Of a stretch of DNA of 33,326 bases, positions 23,502 to 31,928 are shown in pieces; within the stretch, counting starts at the first letter, position 1; each line of letters opens with the position of its first letter. The DNA comes from Cyclobacterium sp. (GTDB lineage: Bacteria; Bacteroidota; Bacteroidia; Cytophagales; Cyclobacteriaceae): contig NZ_JABURL010000125.1 in the NCBI RefSeq assembly GCF_014762705.1, forward strand, positions 1 to 33,326, in the 5' to 3' direction. A model generated the notes under the pieces. It saw only the letters and a program-made list of their open reading frames with translations. It ran no database searches and was not told where the DNA came from. The translations under genes and the position numbers were made by a program.

Positions 23502-25061
23502 ATGGAGGAAAAAAAACACACACCGGGAAAGTTTGAAACGCTTGATGCCAAAAACCAACTTGCCCTGAGAGGAGGGGGAAAGCAAAGGATGCAGGCTCAG
23601 CATCAAAAAGGAAAGCTCAGTGCCAGAGAAAGACTACTCTTGTTACTTGATGAGGACTCTTTTGAAGAGCTGGACCGCTTTGTGGTACACAGGAGCAGGG
23701 ATTTTGGCCTGGACCAGCAACAGTATTTGGGGGATGGCGTGGTGACCGGCTATGGCAGCATTGAAGGGCGCCTGGTGTATGTGTTTTCTCAGGACTTTAC
23801 TGTATTTGGCGGATCTCTTTCGGAAACGCATGCGGAGAAAATTTGCAAAATCATGGATTTGGCCATGAAAAATGGGGCCCCGGTAATTGGGTTAAATGAT
23901 TCTGGCGGTGCAAGGATACAGGAAGGGGTCAACTCATTGGGAGGTTACGCTGATGTGTTTTACCGGAATACCAAAGCCTCCGGGGTGATTCCTCAAATCT
24001 CAGTGATAATGGGGCCCTGTGCGGGAGGGGCAGTGTATTCTCCTGCTATTACGGATTTTATTTTTATGGTGAATAGTTCCGCTTACATGTTTGTGACCGG
24101 ACCCAATGTGGTCAAAACGGTAACCCAGGAACATGTAAGTGCTGAAGAACTGGGAGGAGCTACCGCCCATGCTACCAAGAGTGGAGTGTCTCATTTTTCC
24201 TGTCAGAATGAATGGCAATGCCTGCAGGAAGTCCGCAAATTGCTCAGCTATTTACCCCAAAATTGCGAGGACGAGCTTCCTTTGGCCCACTACAAGTCTG
24301 GTGATGAAACCCGCCCTATTTTGGATGAGATTATTCCAGAAAGGCCGAATCAACCCTATGACATGCATGAGCTGCTGTCTGCCCTGTTGGATGAAGGTGG
24401 TTTTTTGGAGGTGCATGAGGAATTTGCCAAAAATATACTGGTTGGTTTTGGCCGATTGGCTGGAAGGTCTATTGGTATCGTGGCCAACCAGCCTGCGGCA
24501 CTGGCCGGAGTGCTGGATATACACGCCTCGGTTAAAGCCGCCAGGTTTGTCAGATTTTGTGATAGCTTTAATATCCCGCTTTTGGTATTGGTGGATGTGC
24601 CTGGCTTCCTGCCGGGTACAGATCAGGAATGGAACGGTATTATCAGTCATGGAGCCAAGCTGCTTTATGCATTTGCAGAGGCTACCGTTCCCAGGATCAC
24701 AGTGATCACTCGAAAAGCCTATGGAGGAGCCTATGATGTGATGAACTCCAAGCATATCGGGGCGGATTTGAATTTCGCCTGGCCCACAGCCGAAATTGCG
24801 GTCATGGGTCCCAAAGGAGCAGCTGCCATAATTTTTAAAAATGAAATTGCTCAGGCAGAAAATCCCGAAAAAAAGCTGGAAGAAAAAGTGCAGGAATATT
24901 CTGAGAAGTTTGCCAATCCCTACCTGGCGGCAGAAAGAGGATTTATCGATGAGGTAATTCAGCCTTCCCTGACCCGCTTTAAGTTGATCAGAGGTTTTAA
25001 AATGCTCGAAAACAAGGTAGATCATTTGCCCAGAAAAAAACACGGCAACATACCCCTCTAG
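23502..25061 (+). CDS. Acyl-CoA carboxylase beta (carboxyltransferase) subunit, propionyl-CoA carboxylase-like
   Basis: The 519-residue carboxyltransferase moves CO2 from carboxybiotin to an acyl-CoA, probably propionyl-CoA. The N-terminal half has [13 protein letters not shown], the oxyanion-type [10 protein letters not shown] and [12 protein letters not shown]; the C-terminal half has [11 protein letters not shown] and [11 protein letters not shown]. Length is typical for PccB. The ATG at 23502 is chosen because the frame's earlier TTG (23493) falls inside the promoter motif. The biotin-carrying alpha subunit is not in this window. Role: propionyl-CoA to methylmalonyl-CoA in odd-chain and amino-acid catabolism. 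Confidence 0.93.
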   Translation: MEEKKHTPGKFETLDAKNQLALRGGGKQRMQAQHQKGKLSARERLLLLLDEDSFEELDRFVVHRSRDFGLDQQQYLGDGVVTGYGSIEGRLVYVFSQDFTVFGGSLSETHAEKICKIMDLAMKNGAPVIGLNDSGGARIQEGVNSLGGYADVFYRNTKASGVIPQISVIMGPCAGGAVYSPAITDFIFMVNSSAYMFVTGPNVVKTVTQEHVSAEELGGATAHATKSGVSHFSCQNEWQCLQEVRKLLSYLPQNCEDELPLAHYKSGDETRPILDEIIPERPNQPYDMHELLSALLDEGGFLEVHEEFAKNILVGFGRLAGRSIGIVANQPAALAGVLDIHASVKAARFVRFCDSFNIPLLVLVDVPGFLPGTDQEWNGIISHGAKLLYAFAEATVPRITVITRKAYGGAYDVMNSKHIGADLNFAWPTAEIAVMGPKGAAAIIFKNEIAQAENPEKKLEEKVQEYSEKFANPYLAAERGFIDEVIQPSLTRFKLIRGFKMLENKVDHLPRKKHGNIPL

Positions 25062-25366
25062 TGTATCCATAACGCTTGAATGAAGGGAAAGGCGGTAGTG
25101 GATTTTAGTTATGTCAAGGTACAAAAAACGAGCATGTTCATAGCATTGTGCTGCTTTTTGTAAAGAGGAGATGGCTCAAAAGGCATCCCGGATTGCACAT
25201 AAGTTTAGGCTTCACCTGGCACTCAGGCATGGGTTAATTTTGGCTAAATCTTCGGTTACGTTTTTTTAACCCCATCTAATCTGTATTTTTACCCTTTAAT
25301 TCATTTAGAACAACAAGAAGGCAAAACTGCCTTTGATAAATGCAAGGCATTCAAAAAAAATCACCA
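25062..25366. other. Intergenic region with a leader hairpin
   Basis: No gene is supported in these 305 bases. Just before the aminopeptidase start there is a small perfect hairpin AAGGCA-AAAC-TGCCTT (25318-25333), which would lie in the message leader if transcription starts upstream. T-rich stretches near 25260 and 25290 could belong to the promoter, but no TAnnTTTG match was found. Confidence 0.4.
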
Positions 25367-26434
25367 ATGAATACTAACGAAAAATTTCTTTATCAATATT
25401 TAAACAATGCATCACCAACAGGCTTTGAAGCATCAGGGCAACAAATATGGCTGGATTATGTCCGCCCCTTTGTGGATGACTATTTTACAGATGCTTATGG
25501 TACGGCTGTTGGGGTGATCAATCCTGATGCAAAATTCAAGGTTGTGATTGAAGCCCATGCAGATGAGATCAGCTGGTTTGTCAATTACATTACACCTGAA
25601 GGATACATCTATGTAACCAGAAATGGTGGGTCGGACCATATGATAGCACCTTCTATGCGGGTTAATATTCATACAGATAAAGGGATAGTACCCGGGGTAT
25701 TTGGCTGGCCAGCCATACATGTAAGGGATAAAGCCAAGGAAGAAACTCCCAAAATGGAGAATATTTTCATAGACGTAGGCGCCAGAACAAAAGACGAAGT
25801 GTTGGAGATGGGCATCCATGTGGGTTGCGTGGTAACTTTCAAAGATGAATTGACCCAGTTAAACAATAAATATTATTCAGGCAGGGCGTTGGACAACCGA
25901 ATTGGTGGTTACATGATTGCTGAAGTGGCCCGCAAAATCAAGCAGGACAAGGTGTCCCTACCTTTTGGGTTGTATATTGTGAATGCCGTTCAGGAAGAAA
26001 TCGGCTTGCGTGGGGCAGAGATGATCGCTGCCAATATCAAGCCCAATGTAGCCATCATCACCGATGTCTGTCATGACACTACCGCTCCGATGTACAACAA
26101 AATTACCAGCGGGGATTACACTGCTGGTAATGGACCTGTACTTACTTGTGGGGCAGCTGTCCATAAAAAGTTGTTGGATCTGGTCATAGCAAGTGCCACA
26201 AGCAGAGACATTCCCTTCCAAAGATCCGCTTCATCAAGAAGTACCGGCACGGATACCGATGCTTTTGCTTATTCCAATGGAGGTGTTCCTTCCGCCTTGA
26301 TCTCCCTTCCGATCAAATACATGCATACGACAGTTGAAACGGCAAACAAAAAGGATATCGAAAACGTGATAGGATTGATTGGTGGCTTTTTGGAAGATTT
26401 TGATCCCGATTTTGATTTCAGATACGTGAAATAA
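25367..26434 (+). CDS. M42-family metallo-aminopeptidase
   Basis: The 355-residue product is an M42 (FrvX/tetrahedral aminopeptidase-like) cytoplasmic peptidase that trims N-terminal residues from peptides. The two-metal site is intact: His64 and Asp66 in EAHADE, Asp176 in GRALDNRIG, Glu210-Glu211 in VQEEIG, Asp233 in ITDVCHD and the histidine in KYMHTTVE. I prefer the ATG at 25367, which matches the family N-terminus; an in-frame ATG at 25340 would add nine residues. The gene stands alone. Confidence 0.9.
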   Translation: MNTNEKFLYQYLNNASPTGFEASGQQIWLDYVRPFVDDYFTDAYGTAVGVINPDAKFKVVIEAHADEISWFVNYITPEGYIYVTRNGGSDHMIAPSMRVNIHTDKGIVPGVFGWPAIHVRDKAKEETPKMENIFIDVGARTKDEVLEMGIHVGCVVTFKDELTQLNNKYYSGRALDNRIGGYMIAEVARKIKQDKVSLPFGLYIVNAVQEEIGLRGAEMIAANIKPNVAIITDVCHDTTAPMYNKITSGDYTAGNGPVLTCGAAVHKKLLDLVIASATSRDIPFQRSASSRSTGTDTDAFAYSNGGVPSALISLPIKYMHTTVETANKKDIENVIGLIGGFLEDFDPDFDFRYVK

Positions 26435-26516
26435 AATTCATTCCGGCACATGCTTGGGTTTTATAAAAATCATGAAGTTTGGTTCTTGTCGGTATTTAAA
26501 AATAACTAGAATCCGC

Positions 26517-26582
26517 AAACCTGTCAGGTTGATGTTGATATTCAAGCAACAATCTTTGAGTAAGTGAAACCTGACAGGTTTT
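26517..26582. repeat. Inverted repeat of AAACCTGTCAGGTT
   Basis: AAACCTGTCAGGTT (26517-26530) and its exact reverse complement AACCTGACAGGTTT (26568-26581) flank 37 bases. Each arm is itself nearly palindromic (CCTGTCAGG/CCTGACAGG). It can form a 14-bp hairpin in the spacer between the aminopeptidase and 2-hydroxyacid dehydrogenase genes. No T-run typical of a terminator follows. It looks like a dispersed palindromic element. Confidence 0.75.
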
Positions 26583-26649
26583 ACCCCTTCTTAATCAGTA
26601 GAATATAGGATTGGGTTGCGGATTTACAGAAGTGTCTTAATTTTAATCC

Positions 26650-27630
26650 ATGAAAGTATTTATCAATAAAATCATCCCGGAACGTGGTTACCGCATGCTG
26701 GAAGAAGCAGGAATCGCCTATACCGTCTGGAAGGAAAAGCCGATATTGGACCGGGGGCAGGCCATTCAGTTTTGTAAGGGGCATGATGCTTTTTTAAGTG
26801 CGGGTCAGTCTGGTATGGATGCAGATTTTTTTGAGCAATGTAAACACCTCAAGGTAGTGGCCCTTCATTCCGTTGGTTTCGATGGTGTGGATATAGAAGC
26901 GGCTACCGCCAGAGGAATACCAGTGGGCAATACACCCAATGTACTGAACAAAGCCACCGCTGAAACCGCCTTGTTGCTCATGCTGACAGTGGCAAGGAGG
27001 GCTTTGTACCATCACAAGAGAATTAAGAAGGGAGAATGGGGTATTGCCAAACCAACCGAGGGGTTGGGCTTTGACTTGGCGGGTAAAACGCTGGGAATTG
27101 TTGGATTGGGAAGGATAGGAGCCGAACTTGCAGCAATTTGCACCCGTTCCTGGGGCATGAAAATACTTTATCACAACCGCAGCAGCAATAAAAAGGCAGA
27201 AGAGGCCTATGGTGCCAAAAAGGTAGGCTTTGATGAATTGCTGGAGCAAAGCGATGTGGTATCTGTCCATACCGCTTTGACTGAGGAGACCAGGGGAATG
27301 TTTGGCATGGATCAGTTTAAAAAAATGAAATCCTCTGCCATTTTCATCAACACCGCAAGGGGAGGGGTTCATAATGAGGAGGAATTGATAACAGCTTTGG
27401 ACCAAAAGATCATTTGGGGAGCAGGTATCGACGTGACCAATCCAGAACCCATGGCAGCAAACAATCCATTGCTGGACATGGATAATGCCGTGGTCTTTCC
27501 CCACATTGGCTCGGCCACTAAAGAGACCAGGGATGAAATGACCCGGTGTGCCGTGGAAAACATCATTGCCGGACTAAAAGGAAAAGAAATTCCTTATCCG
27601 GTCAATCCGGAAGTTTATCAAACGCGGTAA
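26650..27630 (+). CDS. D-isomer 2-hydroxyacid dehydrogenase (glyoxylate/hydroxypyruvate reductase-like)
   Basis: The 326-residue product has the NAD(P)-binding motif GLGRIG (152-157) and the family catalytic triad: Arg237 (TARGG), Glu266 (NPEP) and His285 (PHIGSAT). The residues after the second strand (YHNRS, Arg177) favour NADPH over NADH. Likely reactions are reduction of glyoxylate, hydroxypyruvate or another 2-oxo acid. It converges with the ZIP transporter gene, the two ends being 16 bases apart. Confidence 0.9.
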   Translation: MKVFINKIIPERGYRMLEEAGIAYTVWKEKPILDRGQAIQFCKGHDAFLSAGQSGMDADFFEQCKHLKVVALHSVGFDGVDIEAATARGIPVGNTPNVLNKATAETALLLMLTVARRALYHHKRIKKGEWGIAKPTEGLGFDLAGKTLGIVGLGRIGAELAAICTRSWGMKILYHNRSSNKKAEEAYGAKKVGFDELLEQSDVVSVHTALTEETRGMFGMDQFKKMKSSAIFINTARGGVHNEEELITALDQKIIWGAGIDVTNPEPMAANNPLLDMDNAVVFPHIGSATKETRDEMTRCAVENIIAGLKGKEIPYPVNPEVYQTR

Positions 27631-27646
27631 CAACAGGTCAAAACCT

Positions 27647-28465
27647 TTAGCCCAGGGCTACATCCAGGATCATCATGATGGTAAAGCCTCCAACAAAGCC
27701 CAGCGTAGCCAAATCGGTATTCCCATCCTGCTGTGTTTCAGGTATAACTTCTTCGATGACTACAAAAATCATGGCTCCAGCCGCAAAGGCCAGCGCGTAA
27801 GGGAGCACAGGTGTGAAAATAGTAATAGCTGCTGCGCCAAGTACCCCGGCAATTGGCTCTACCAGAGCGGATGATTGACCTAAAAAGAAACTTTTTCTCC
27901 GGCTCATGCCCATGCGGCGAAGGGGAACGGCCACCGCAATGCCTTCCGGTAAATTTTGAAGTCCGATACCCAAGGCCAGGACTACTGCGCCAGAGATAGT
28001 GGCCTCTGAAACAGCAGAGGCTGCGCCGCCAAACAAAACCCCTACAGCCAAACCTTCCGGGATATTGTGCATGGTAATGGCCAAAACCAGGAGAGTGGTT
28101 TTCTGCCATGGAGTTTTTATTCCTTCAGCTTTTTTAAAATTTACATGGAGATGAGGAAGAAATTTGTCGAGAAAAAATATAAACAAAGACCCCCCAACGA
28201 ATCCTATAGCAGCGGGGAATACCTTAATGAACCCCTCTCCTTCACTCATGCTGATGGCCGGAGCAAGTAAACTCCAAAAGCTGGCAGCGATCATTACCCC
28301 TCCTGTAAAACCCAACATGGCATCTAAAAGAGGCCGATTCATTTGTTTGAAAAAAAAGACAAAGGCCGCACCTAAAGCTGTCAGAAGCCATGTGAATAAA
28401 GTGGCAATGAATGCAGCATTAACAGGCGAAATGCTTCCCAAATATTCGATGATTTTGTCCAACAT
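27647..28465 (-). CDS. ZIP-family metal transporter, GufA type
   Basis: The 272-residue membrane protein (about eight helices) belongs to the ZIP family, which brings Zn2+, Fe2+ or Mn2+ into the cytoplasm. The two metal-site helices are clear: TMHNIPEGLAVG (131-142) and GLQNLPEGIAVAVPLR (168-183); the Gln-Asn form of the second is typical of the GufA group. I start at the ATG at 28465; an upstream in-frame extension to 28564 adds a polar stretch that is unlikely. The gene is divergent from a DtxR/MntR-type regulator, with a palindrome in the shared control region, suggesting metal-dependent repression. Confidence 0.9.
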   Translation of the reverse strand: MLDKIIEYLGSISPVNAAFIATLFTWLLTALGAAFVFFFKQMNRPLLDAMLGFTGGVMIAASFWSLLAPAISMSEGEGFIKVFPAAIGFVGGSLFIFFLDKFLPHLHVNFKKAEGIKTPWQKTTLLVLAITMHNIPEGLAVGVLFGGAASAVSEATISGAVVLALGIGLQNLPEGIAVAVPLRRMGMSRRKSFFLGQSSALVEPIAGVLGAAAITIFTPVLPYALAFAAGAMIFVVIEEVIPETQQDGNTDLATLGFVGGFTIMMILDVALG

Positions 28466-28602
28466 GCGCTTGATTTTTTGGTAGCGTGATGAATATATTT
28501 CCGATTTTCCTGGTAAGGATAAATCCAAAGCCTGAAAAATTCGGCTTATTGATTTACCAAACAAGGCTTTTCAGTGGTGTTTAGCTTTGACAAATTTAAA
28601 TA

Positions 28603-28618
28603 GTTAGAATAGACTAAC
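28603..28618. promoter_or_regulatory. Candidate DtxR/MntR-type operator between the ZIP and regulator genes
   Basis: GTTAG-AATAGA-CTAAC is a 16-base interrupted palindrome with TTAG/CTAA half-sites like those bound by DtxR-family repressors. It lies 22 bases upstream of the -7 element of the regulator gene, overlapping its -33 region, and 138 bases upstream of the ZIP start. AAATTT lies on both sides (28592-28597 and 28619-28624). Confidence 0.55.
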
Positions 28619-28639
28619 AAATTTATTTCAATTATTTTT

Positions 28640-28647
28640 TATATTTG
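28640..28647 (+). promoter_or_regulatory. -7 promoter element TATATTTG of the metal regulator gene
   Basis: An exact TAnnTTTG match 17 bases before the ATG at 28665. The palindrome at 28603-28618 sits where bound repressor would block RNA polymerase. Confidence 0.6.
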
Positions 28648-28664
28648 TTTTCAAATTTGATTTT

Positions 28665-29312
28665 ATGAACAGCCAGTCCATAGAAAATTATTTAAAAGTT
28701 ATTTTTAATCAGGCCATATCCACTGATGAGGTAAACACCACGGGCATTGCCCAGGCTTTGGAGGTTAGTCTGCCCTCCGTCAACAGCATGGTAAAAAAAC
28801 TGGCAGGTATGGGATTGCTGGAATACCAAAAATACAAACCACTAAAGATAACGGACAAAGGCCGGAAAATGGCAGCGAGGATAATCCGGAAACACCGGTT
28901 GACAGAAATGTACCTGGTAGAAAAAATGGGCTTTGGCTGGGAGGAGGTTCATGATATTGCTGAACAGCTGGAGCATATTCAGTCCCCGGTATTTTTTGAC
29001 CGGATGGATGAATTGCTGGGCTATCCCCAGAGAGATCCGCATGGTTCTCCTATTCCCAACAAAAACGGGCAGATTGCTGTGCTGGAATACCGACCGCTGG
29101 CAGATTGCCAGCCTGGAGAGCAGGTAGAACTGAAAGCACTGGGCCATACCTCGGATGAGTTTTTGAAATACCTGAATAGCAAGGAGCTGGCCCTTGGTGT
29201 AAAAGTAGAAGTTCTGGAAGTGGAGGCTTTTGACAGGAACATGAAAGTCGAGTATTCAGGTCATCAGGAGGTGCTTTCCGCTTTGGTTTGTTCCAAATTA
29301 TTGGTGAGTTGA
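28665..29312 (+). CDS. DtxR/MntR-family metal-dependent transcriptional regulator
   Basis: The 215-residue product has an N-terminal winged helix (about 1-65, with VSLPSVNSMVKKL as recognition helix), a metal-binding/dimerisation domain (about 66-120) and a C-terminal FeoA/SH3-like domain (about 140-215). Metal ligand positions aligned by eye to B. subtilis MntR are kept as His77, Glu100, Glu103 and His104, with His96 as in DtxR; the MntR Asp8 and Glu11 positions are Asn8 and Lys11. Glu rather than Cys at 100 hints at manganese, but this is not decisive. It probably represses the divergent ZIP gene and itself. It is followed at 3 bases by ispD. Confidence 0.9.
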   Translation: MNSQSIENYLKVIFNQAISTDEVNTTGIAQALEVSLPSVNSMVKKLAGMGLLEYQKYKPLKITDKGRKMAARIIRKHRLTEMYLVEKMGFGWEEVHDIAEQLEHIQSPVFFDRMDELLGYPQRDPHGSPIPNKNGQIAVLEYRPLADCQPGEQVELKALGHTSDEFLKYLNSKELALGVKVEVLEVEAFDRNMKVEYSGHQEVLSALVCSKLLVS

Positions 29313-29315
29313 GCC

Positions 29316-30005
29316 ATGGGAAATAAGGATTCTAAATATGCCATTATAGTTGCAGGAGGTTCAGGGAAACGCATGGGAGGGATTGTACCCAAACAATACC
29401 AAATCATTGGTGATTTACCGGTACTGATGCATACTTTAAATAGGTTTCATGCCTATGACGAGAAAATGGAAATACTTCTGGTCCTCCCCGAAAAGGATTT
29501 TTCCTTTTGGAGGGATTTGTGTTTGGTCCATGATTTTTCCGTTCCCCATACCTTGGTGAAAGGAGGAGCCAGCAGGTTTGGAAGTGTGAGTAATGGGCTT
29601 GAGAGCATTGCTTCCGCAGAGGGGCTGGTAGCCATACATGATGGTGTCAGGCCATTTGTGAGTTTGGAAGTAATTCACGAAAGTTATGTGGAGGCGGCAA
29701 AAAGAGGGAGTGCGGTGGCAGCCGTTTCATTAAAGGATTCTATCAGAGAGGTATTTGATGATGGCCATTCTTCATTTCGAAACAGGCAGCAGTACCGTTT
29801 GGTCCAGACGCCTCAGACTTTTCAGTTGGCAAAAATCAAAGCAGCATTTGCTGTTGGCGAAAGGGATTTCTTTACCGATGACGCCACAGTTTATGAAAAT
29901 CAGGGCTGGGAGGTCCACCTGATTTCAGGTAACCTGGAGAACATTAAGCTGACCACGCCGGAAGATTTGGAGTATGCTGACTTCCTGCTTAATAAATCCC
30001 GGTGA
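29316..30005 (+). CDS. ispD: 2-C-methyl-D-erythritol 4-phosphate cytidylyltransferase
   Basis: The 229-residue enzyme transfers CMP from CTP to methylerythritol phosphate in the non-mevalonate isoprenoid pathway. The nucleotide-binding motif AGGSGKRMGG is at about 14-23; AIHDGVRPFVS and YRLVQTPQTF are conserved further on, and KLTTPEDLEYA closes the fold. Length is normal. It starts 3 bases after the DtxR-type gene, so it is read in the same transcript; this may place it partly under metal control. Confidence 0.95.
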   Translation: MGNKDSKYAIIVAGGSGKRMGGIVPKQYQIIGDLPVLMHTLNRFHAYDEKMEILLVLPEKDFSFWRDLCLVHDFSVPHTLVKGGASRFGSVSNGLESIASAEGLVAIHDGVRPFVSLEVIHESYVEAAKRGSAVAAVSLKDSIREVFDDGHSSFRNRQQYRLVQTPQTFQLAKIKAAFAVGERDFFTDDATVYENQGWEVHLISGNLENIKLTTPEDLEYADFLLNKSR

Positions 30006-30089
30006 CTGGTTTAACGGGAAAACCATGCTGTTTACCGATTCCTGCTTTGGTTTTACAGGATTGATCTTTAGAAAACGATTTTCAGCCGG

Positions 30090-30097
30090 TATATTCG
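30090..30097 (+). promoter_or_regulatory. Near-match -7 element TATATTCG upstream of the LiaF-like gene
   Basis: TATATTCG is one base from TAnnTTTG and sits 24 bases before the ATG at 30122. A TTG at 30061-30063 could be the -33 element, with slightly long spacing. Confidence 0.35.
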
Positions 30098-30121
30098 ACC
30101 CATTAATCAACATTACATACC

Positions 30122-30871
30122 ATGAAAAACAAAAGAAACGGAAATCATGCCCTTGGGCTGTTGATTTTAGTCATTGGTGCCTTGCTTCTTTTAAAGCAAT
30201 CGGGAATATTCATCCCGGGCTGGTTATTTACCTGGCCCATGATATTGATCGCTATTGGCCTGTATTCAGGCTATAAGAATGGGTTCCAGAATACAGGTTC
30301 GGTAGTGCTGCTACTTATAGGTGGCTTTTTTCTGTTGAGGGATAAAATATTTCTTCCCTATGAATTGGGACCATACCTGCTGCCGGTAGGATTAATTGTG
30401 CTTGGCCTTTTTATCATTTTCAAAAAGAACAATAATCCGGCGATCAACTGGAAGGATTGGGAAGGGAATTATGACAAGTGGGAAAAAAAGTTGAGAACAG
30501 GAGGGGCCACTGAAGGAGAAATGAAGAACAATTCCGACTACCTGAATGTGGAAGCCCTTTTTTGTGGCCTGAAGAGAAAGGTGATTTCAAAAAATTTCAA
30601 AGGTGGTGAAATCACCACTGTTTTTGGCGGTACAGATGTAGATTTGATGCATGCCGATATCCAGGAGCAGGCTATATTGAAGGTTTCGGTAGTTTTTGGA
30701 GGGGTCAAGCTCATTGTCCCGCCCCACTGGGATGTTCAGTTGGGAGTGAGCAATCTGGCAGCCGGAGTAGAAGACAAGCGGTACCTGCACCAGGCTACCC
30801 AGGATCCGGAGAAGAAATTGCTCATCACAGGATCGGTTATTTTTGGAGGCATAGAGATCTCCTCTTACTGA
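30122..30871 (+). CDS. LiaF-like membrane protein (DUF5668 + cell-wall-active antibiotics response domain)
   Basis: The 249-residue product has four hydrophobic helices in its first 105 residues (GLLILVIGALLLL, WPMILIAIGLY, VVLLLIGGFFLL, LLPVGLIVLGLFII) and a soluble beta-rich C-terminal domain (about 140-249, ALFCGLKRKVISKNFKGGE, VFGGTDVDL, VVFGGVKLIVP, VIFGGIEI) of the LiaF/DUF2154 type. In Firmicutes LiaF inhibits the LiaRS envelope-stress system. Here it heads an operon with a LytS-type kinase and LytTR regulator (13 bases to the kinase), so a similar inhibitory or sensing role is plausible. Confidence 0.85.
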   Translation: MKNKRNGNHALGLLILVIGALLLLKQSGIFIPGWLFTWPMILIAIGLYSGYKNGFQNTGSVVLLLIGGFFLLRDKIFLPYELGPYLLPVGLIVLGLFIIFKKNNNPAINWKDWEGNYDKWEKKLRTGGATEGEMKNNSDYLNVEALFCGLKRKVISKNFKGGEITTVFGGTDVDLMHADIQEQAILKVSVVFGGVKLIVPPHWDVQLGVSNLAAGVEDKRYLHQATQDPEKKLLITGSVIFGGIEISSY

Positions 30872-30884
30872 TAGATGCCTGACA

Positions 30885-31928
30885 ATGAATACCACAGGAA
30901 AATCATACAGGATTACCGGGGAGTTGCTTGACGATGTATCCTTCCTTTTGATGGTTTTTGTGGGCGTGTTTTCTTGTTCCTTTTTCCAGCACCAGGATTG
31001 GGTATGGGGCATTCAGGACGGGCTTATGTGTATGCTGGCTTTTGGATTGGGAGTTTTTGGGTTGAACCTGATGGTGTATTACTACCCGATTGGAAAATTC
31101 AGGACCTGGCCGGCATTGATGTTTTCGCTTTTGTTTAGCCTGGCCCTGGTTTTTCTTTGCAGGCTGGTTTGGAAAGGGGAATTGTTGGGGGACCAGGAAT
31201 TTTTACCCTTTTTTGATGTGTCACTTCCAATCCGGGTTACTGTGGGTTTGCTGTTATTTCACCTGGTAGCTTTACAAATAATGTCAGGAAAGACCACCGT
31301 CAAAAGTTTTCAACTGATGCAACAGGGAGAGTTGAGACAGAAGCTGACCACAGATGCGGAGTTACATTACCTGCGGCAGCAAATGCAGCCGCATTTTTTG
31401 TTCAATAGTTTGAATTCCATCAATGCGCTTTTGGGCAAGCATCCTGAGAGAGCCAGAGAAATGGTTCAGGGCCTGGCCGACTTCTATCGGGAAAACCTGA
31501 ATAAGGATCCAAAAAAATGGGAAAGCCTGGAAAAGGAAATTAAGGTTATTTCACAGTACCTTGCCTTGGAAAAAATTCGGTTCGGTCATCGTTTGGGCTA
31601 CGAAATTGAAATCCCCACTGAATTGACTGAGGTAAAACTTCCCTCGCTTTTGATTCAGACCTTGGTGGAAAATGCGGTGAAGCATGGGCTATACGGCACC
31701 ACCGGACAAATTACCATCCGAATAAAGGCGGCAAAACGGGAAAACATGTTGGCACTCACGGTTCAGAATCCGACAGAACAAAATCCGGGGAAAGCCACTG
31801 GTGCCGGATTTGGCCTAAAAAACCTGGAAAGAAGGTTGTTCCTTATTTTCGGCAGGAAAGACCTGCTTTCCTACAGCCATTTGGACGGGCAATTTTCTGC
31901 CACACTTAAAATCCCCTTTCTTTTATGA
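30885..31928 (+). CDS. LytS/YehU-type sensor histidine kinase
   Basis: The 347-residue protein has about four N-terminal membrane helices (residues 17-130) without a large external sensor, then the His_kinase domain with QMQPHFLFNSLNSIN (His170 phospho-acceptor) and an ATPase domain with LVENAVKHG (N-box Asn263) and GAGFGLKNLERR. It shares an ATGA overlap with the response regulator gene. With no external domain the kinase probably gets its signal through the membrane or from the LiaF-like partner. Confidence 0.93.
   Translation: MNTTGKSYRITGELLDDVSFLLMVFVGVFSCSFFQHQDWVWGIQDGLMCMLAFGLGVFGLNLMVYYYPIGKFRTWPALMFSLLFSLALVFLCRLVWKGELLGDQEFLPFFDVSLPIRVTVGLLLFHLVALQIMSGKTTVKSFQLMQQGELRQKLTTDAELHYLRQQMQPHFLFNSLNSINALLGKHPERAREMVQGLADFYRENLNKDPKKWESLEKEIKVISQYLALEKIRFGHRLGYEIEIPTELTEVKLPSLLIQTLVENAVKHGLYGTTGQITIRIKAAKRENMLALTVQNPTEQNPGKATGAGFGLKNLERRLFLIFGRKDLLSYSHLDGQFSATLKIPFLL

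Noticed and set aside
24252-25124. 290-codon minus-strand frame opposite the acyl-CoA carboxylase gene
   Set aside because: Antisense shadow of a gene with complete carboxyltransferase motifs.
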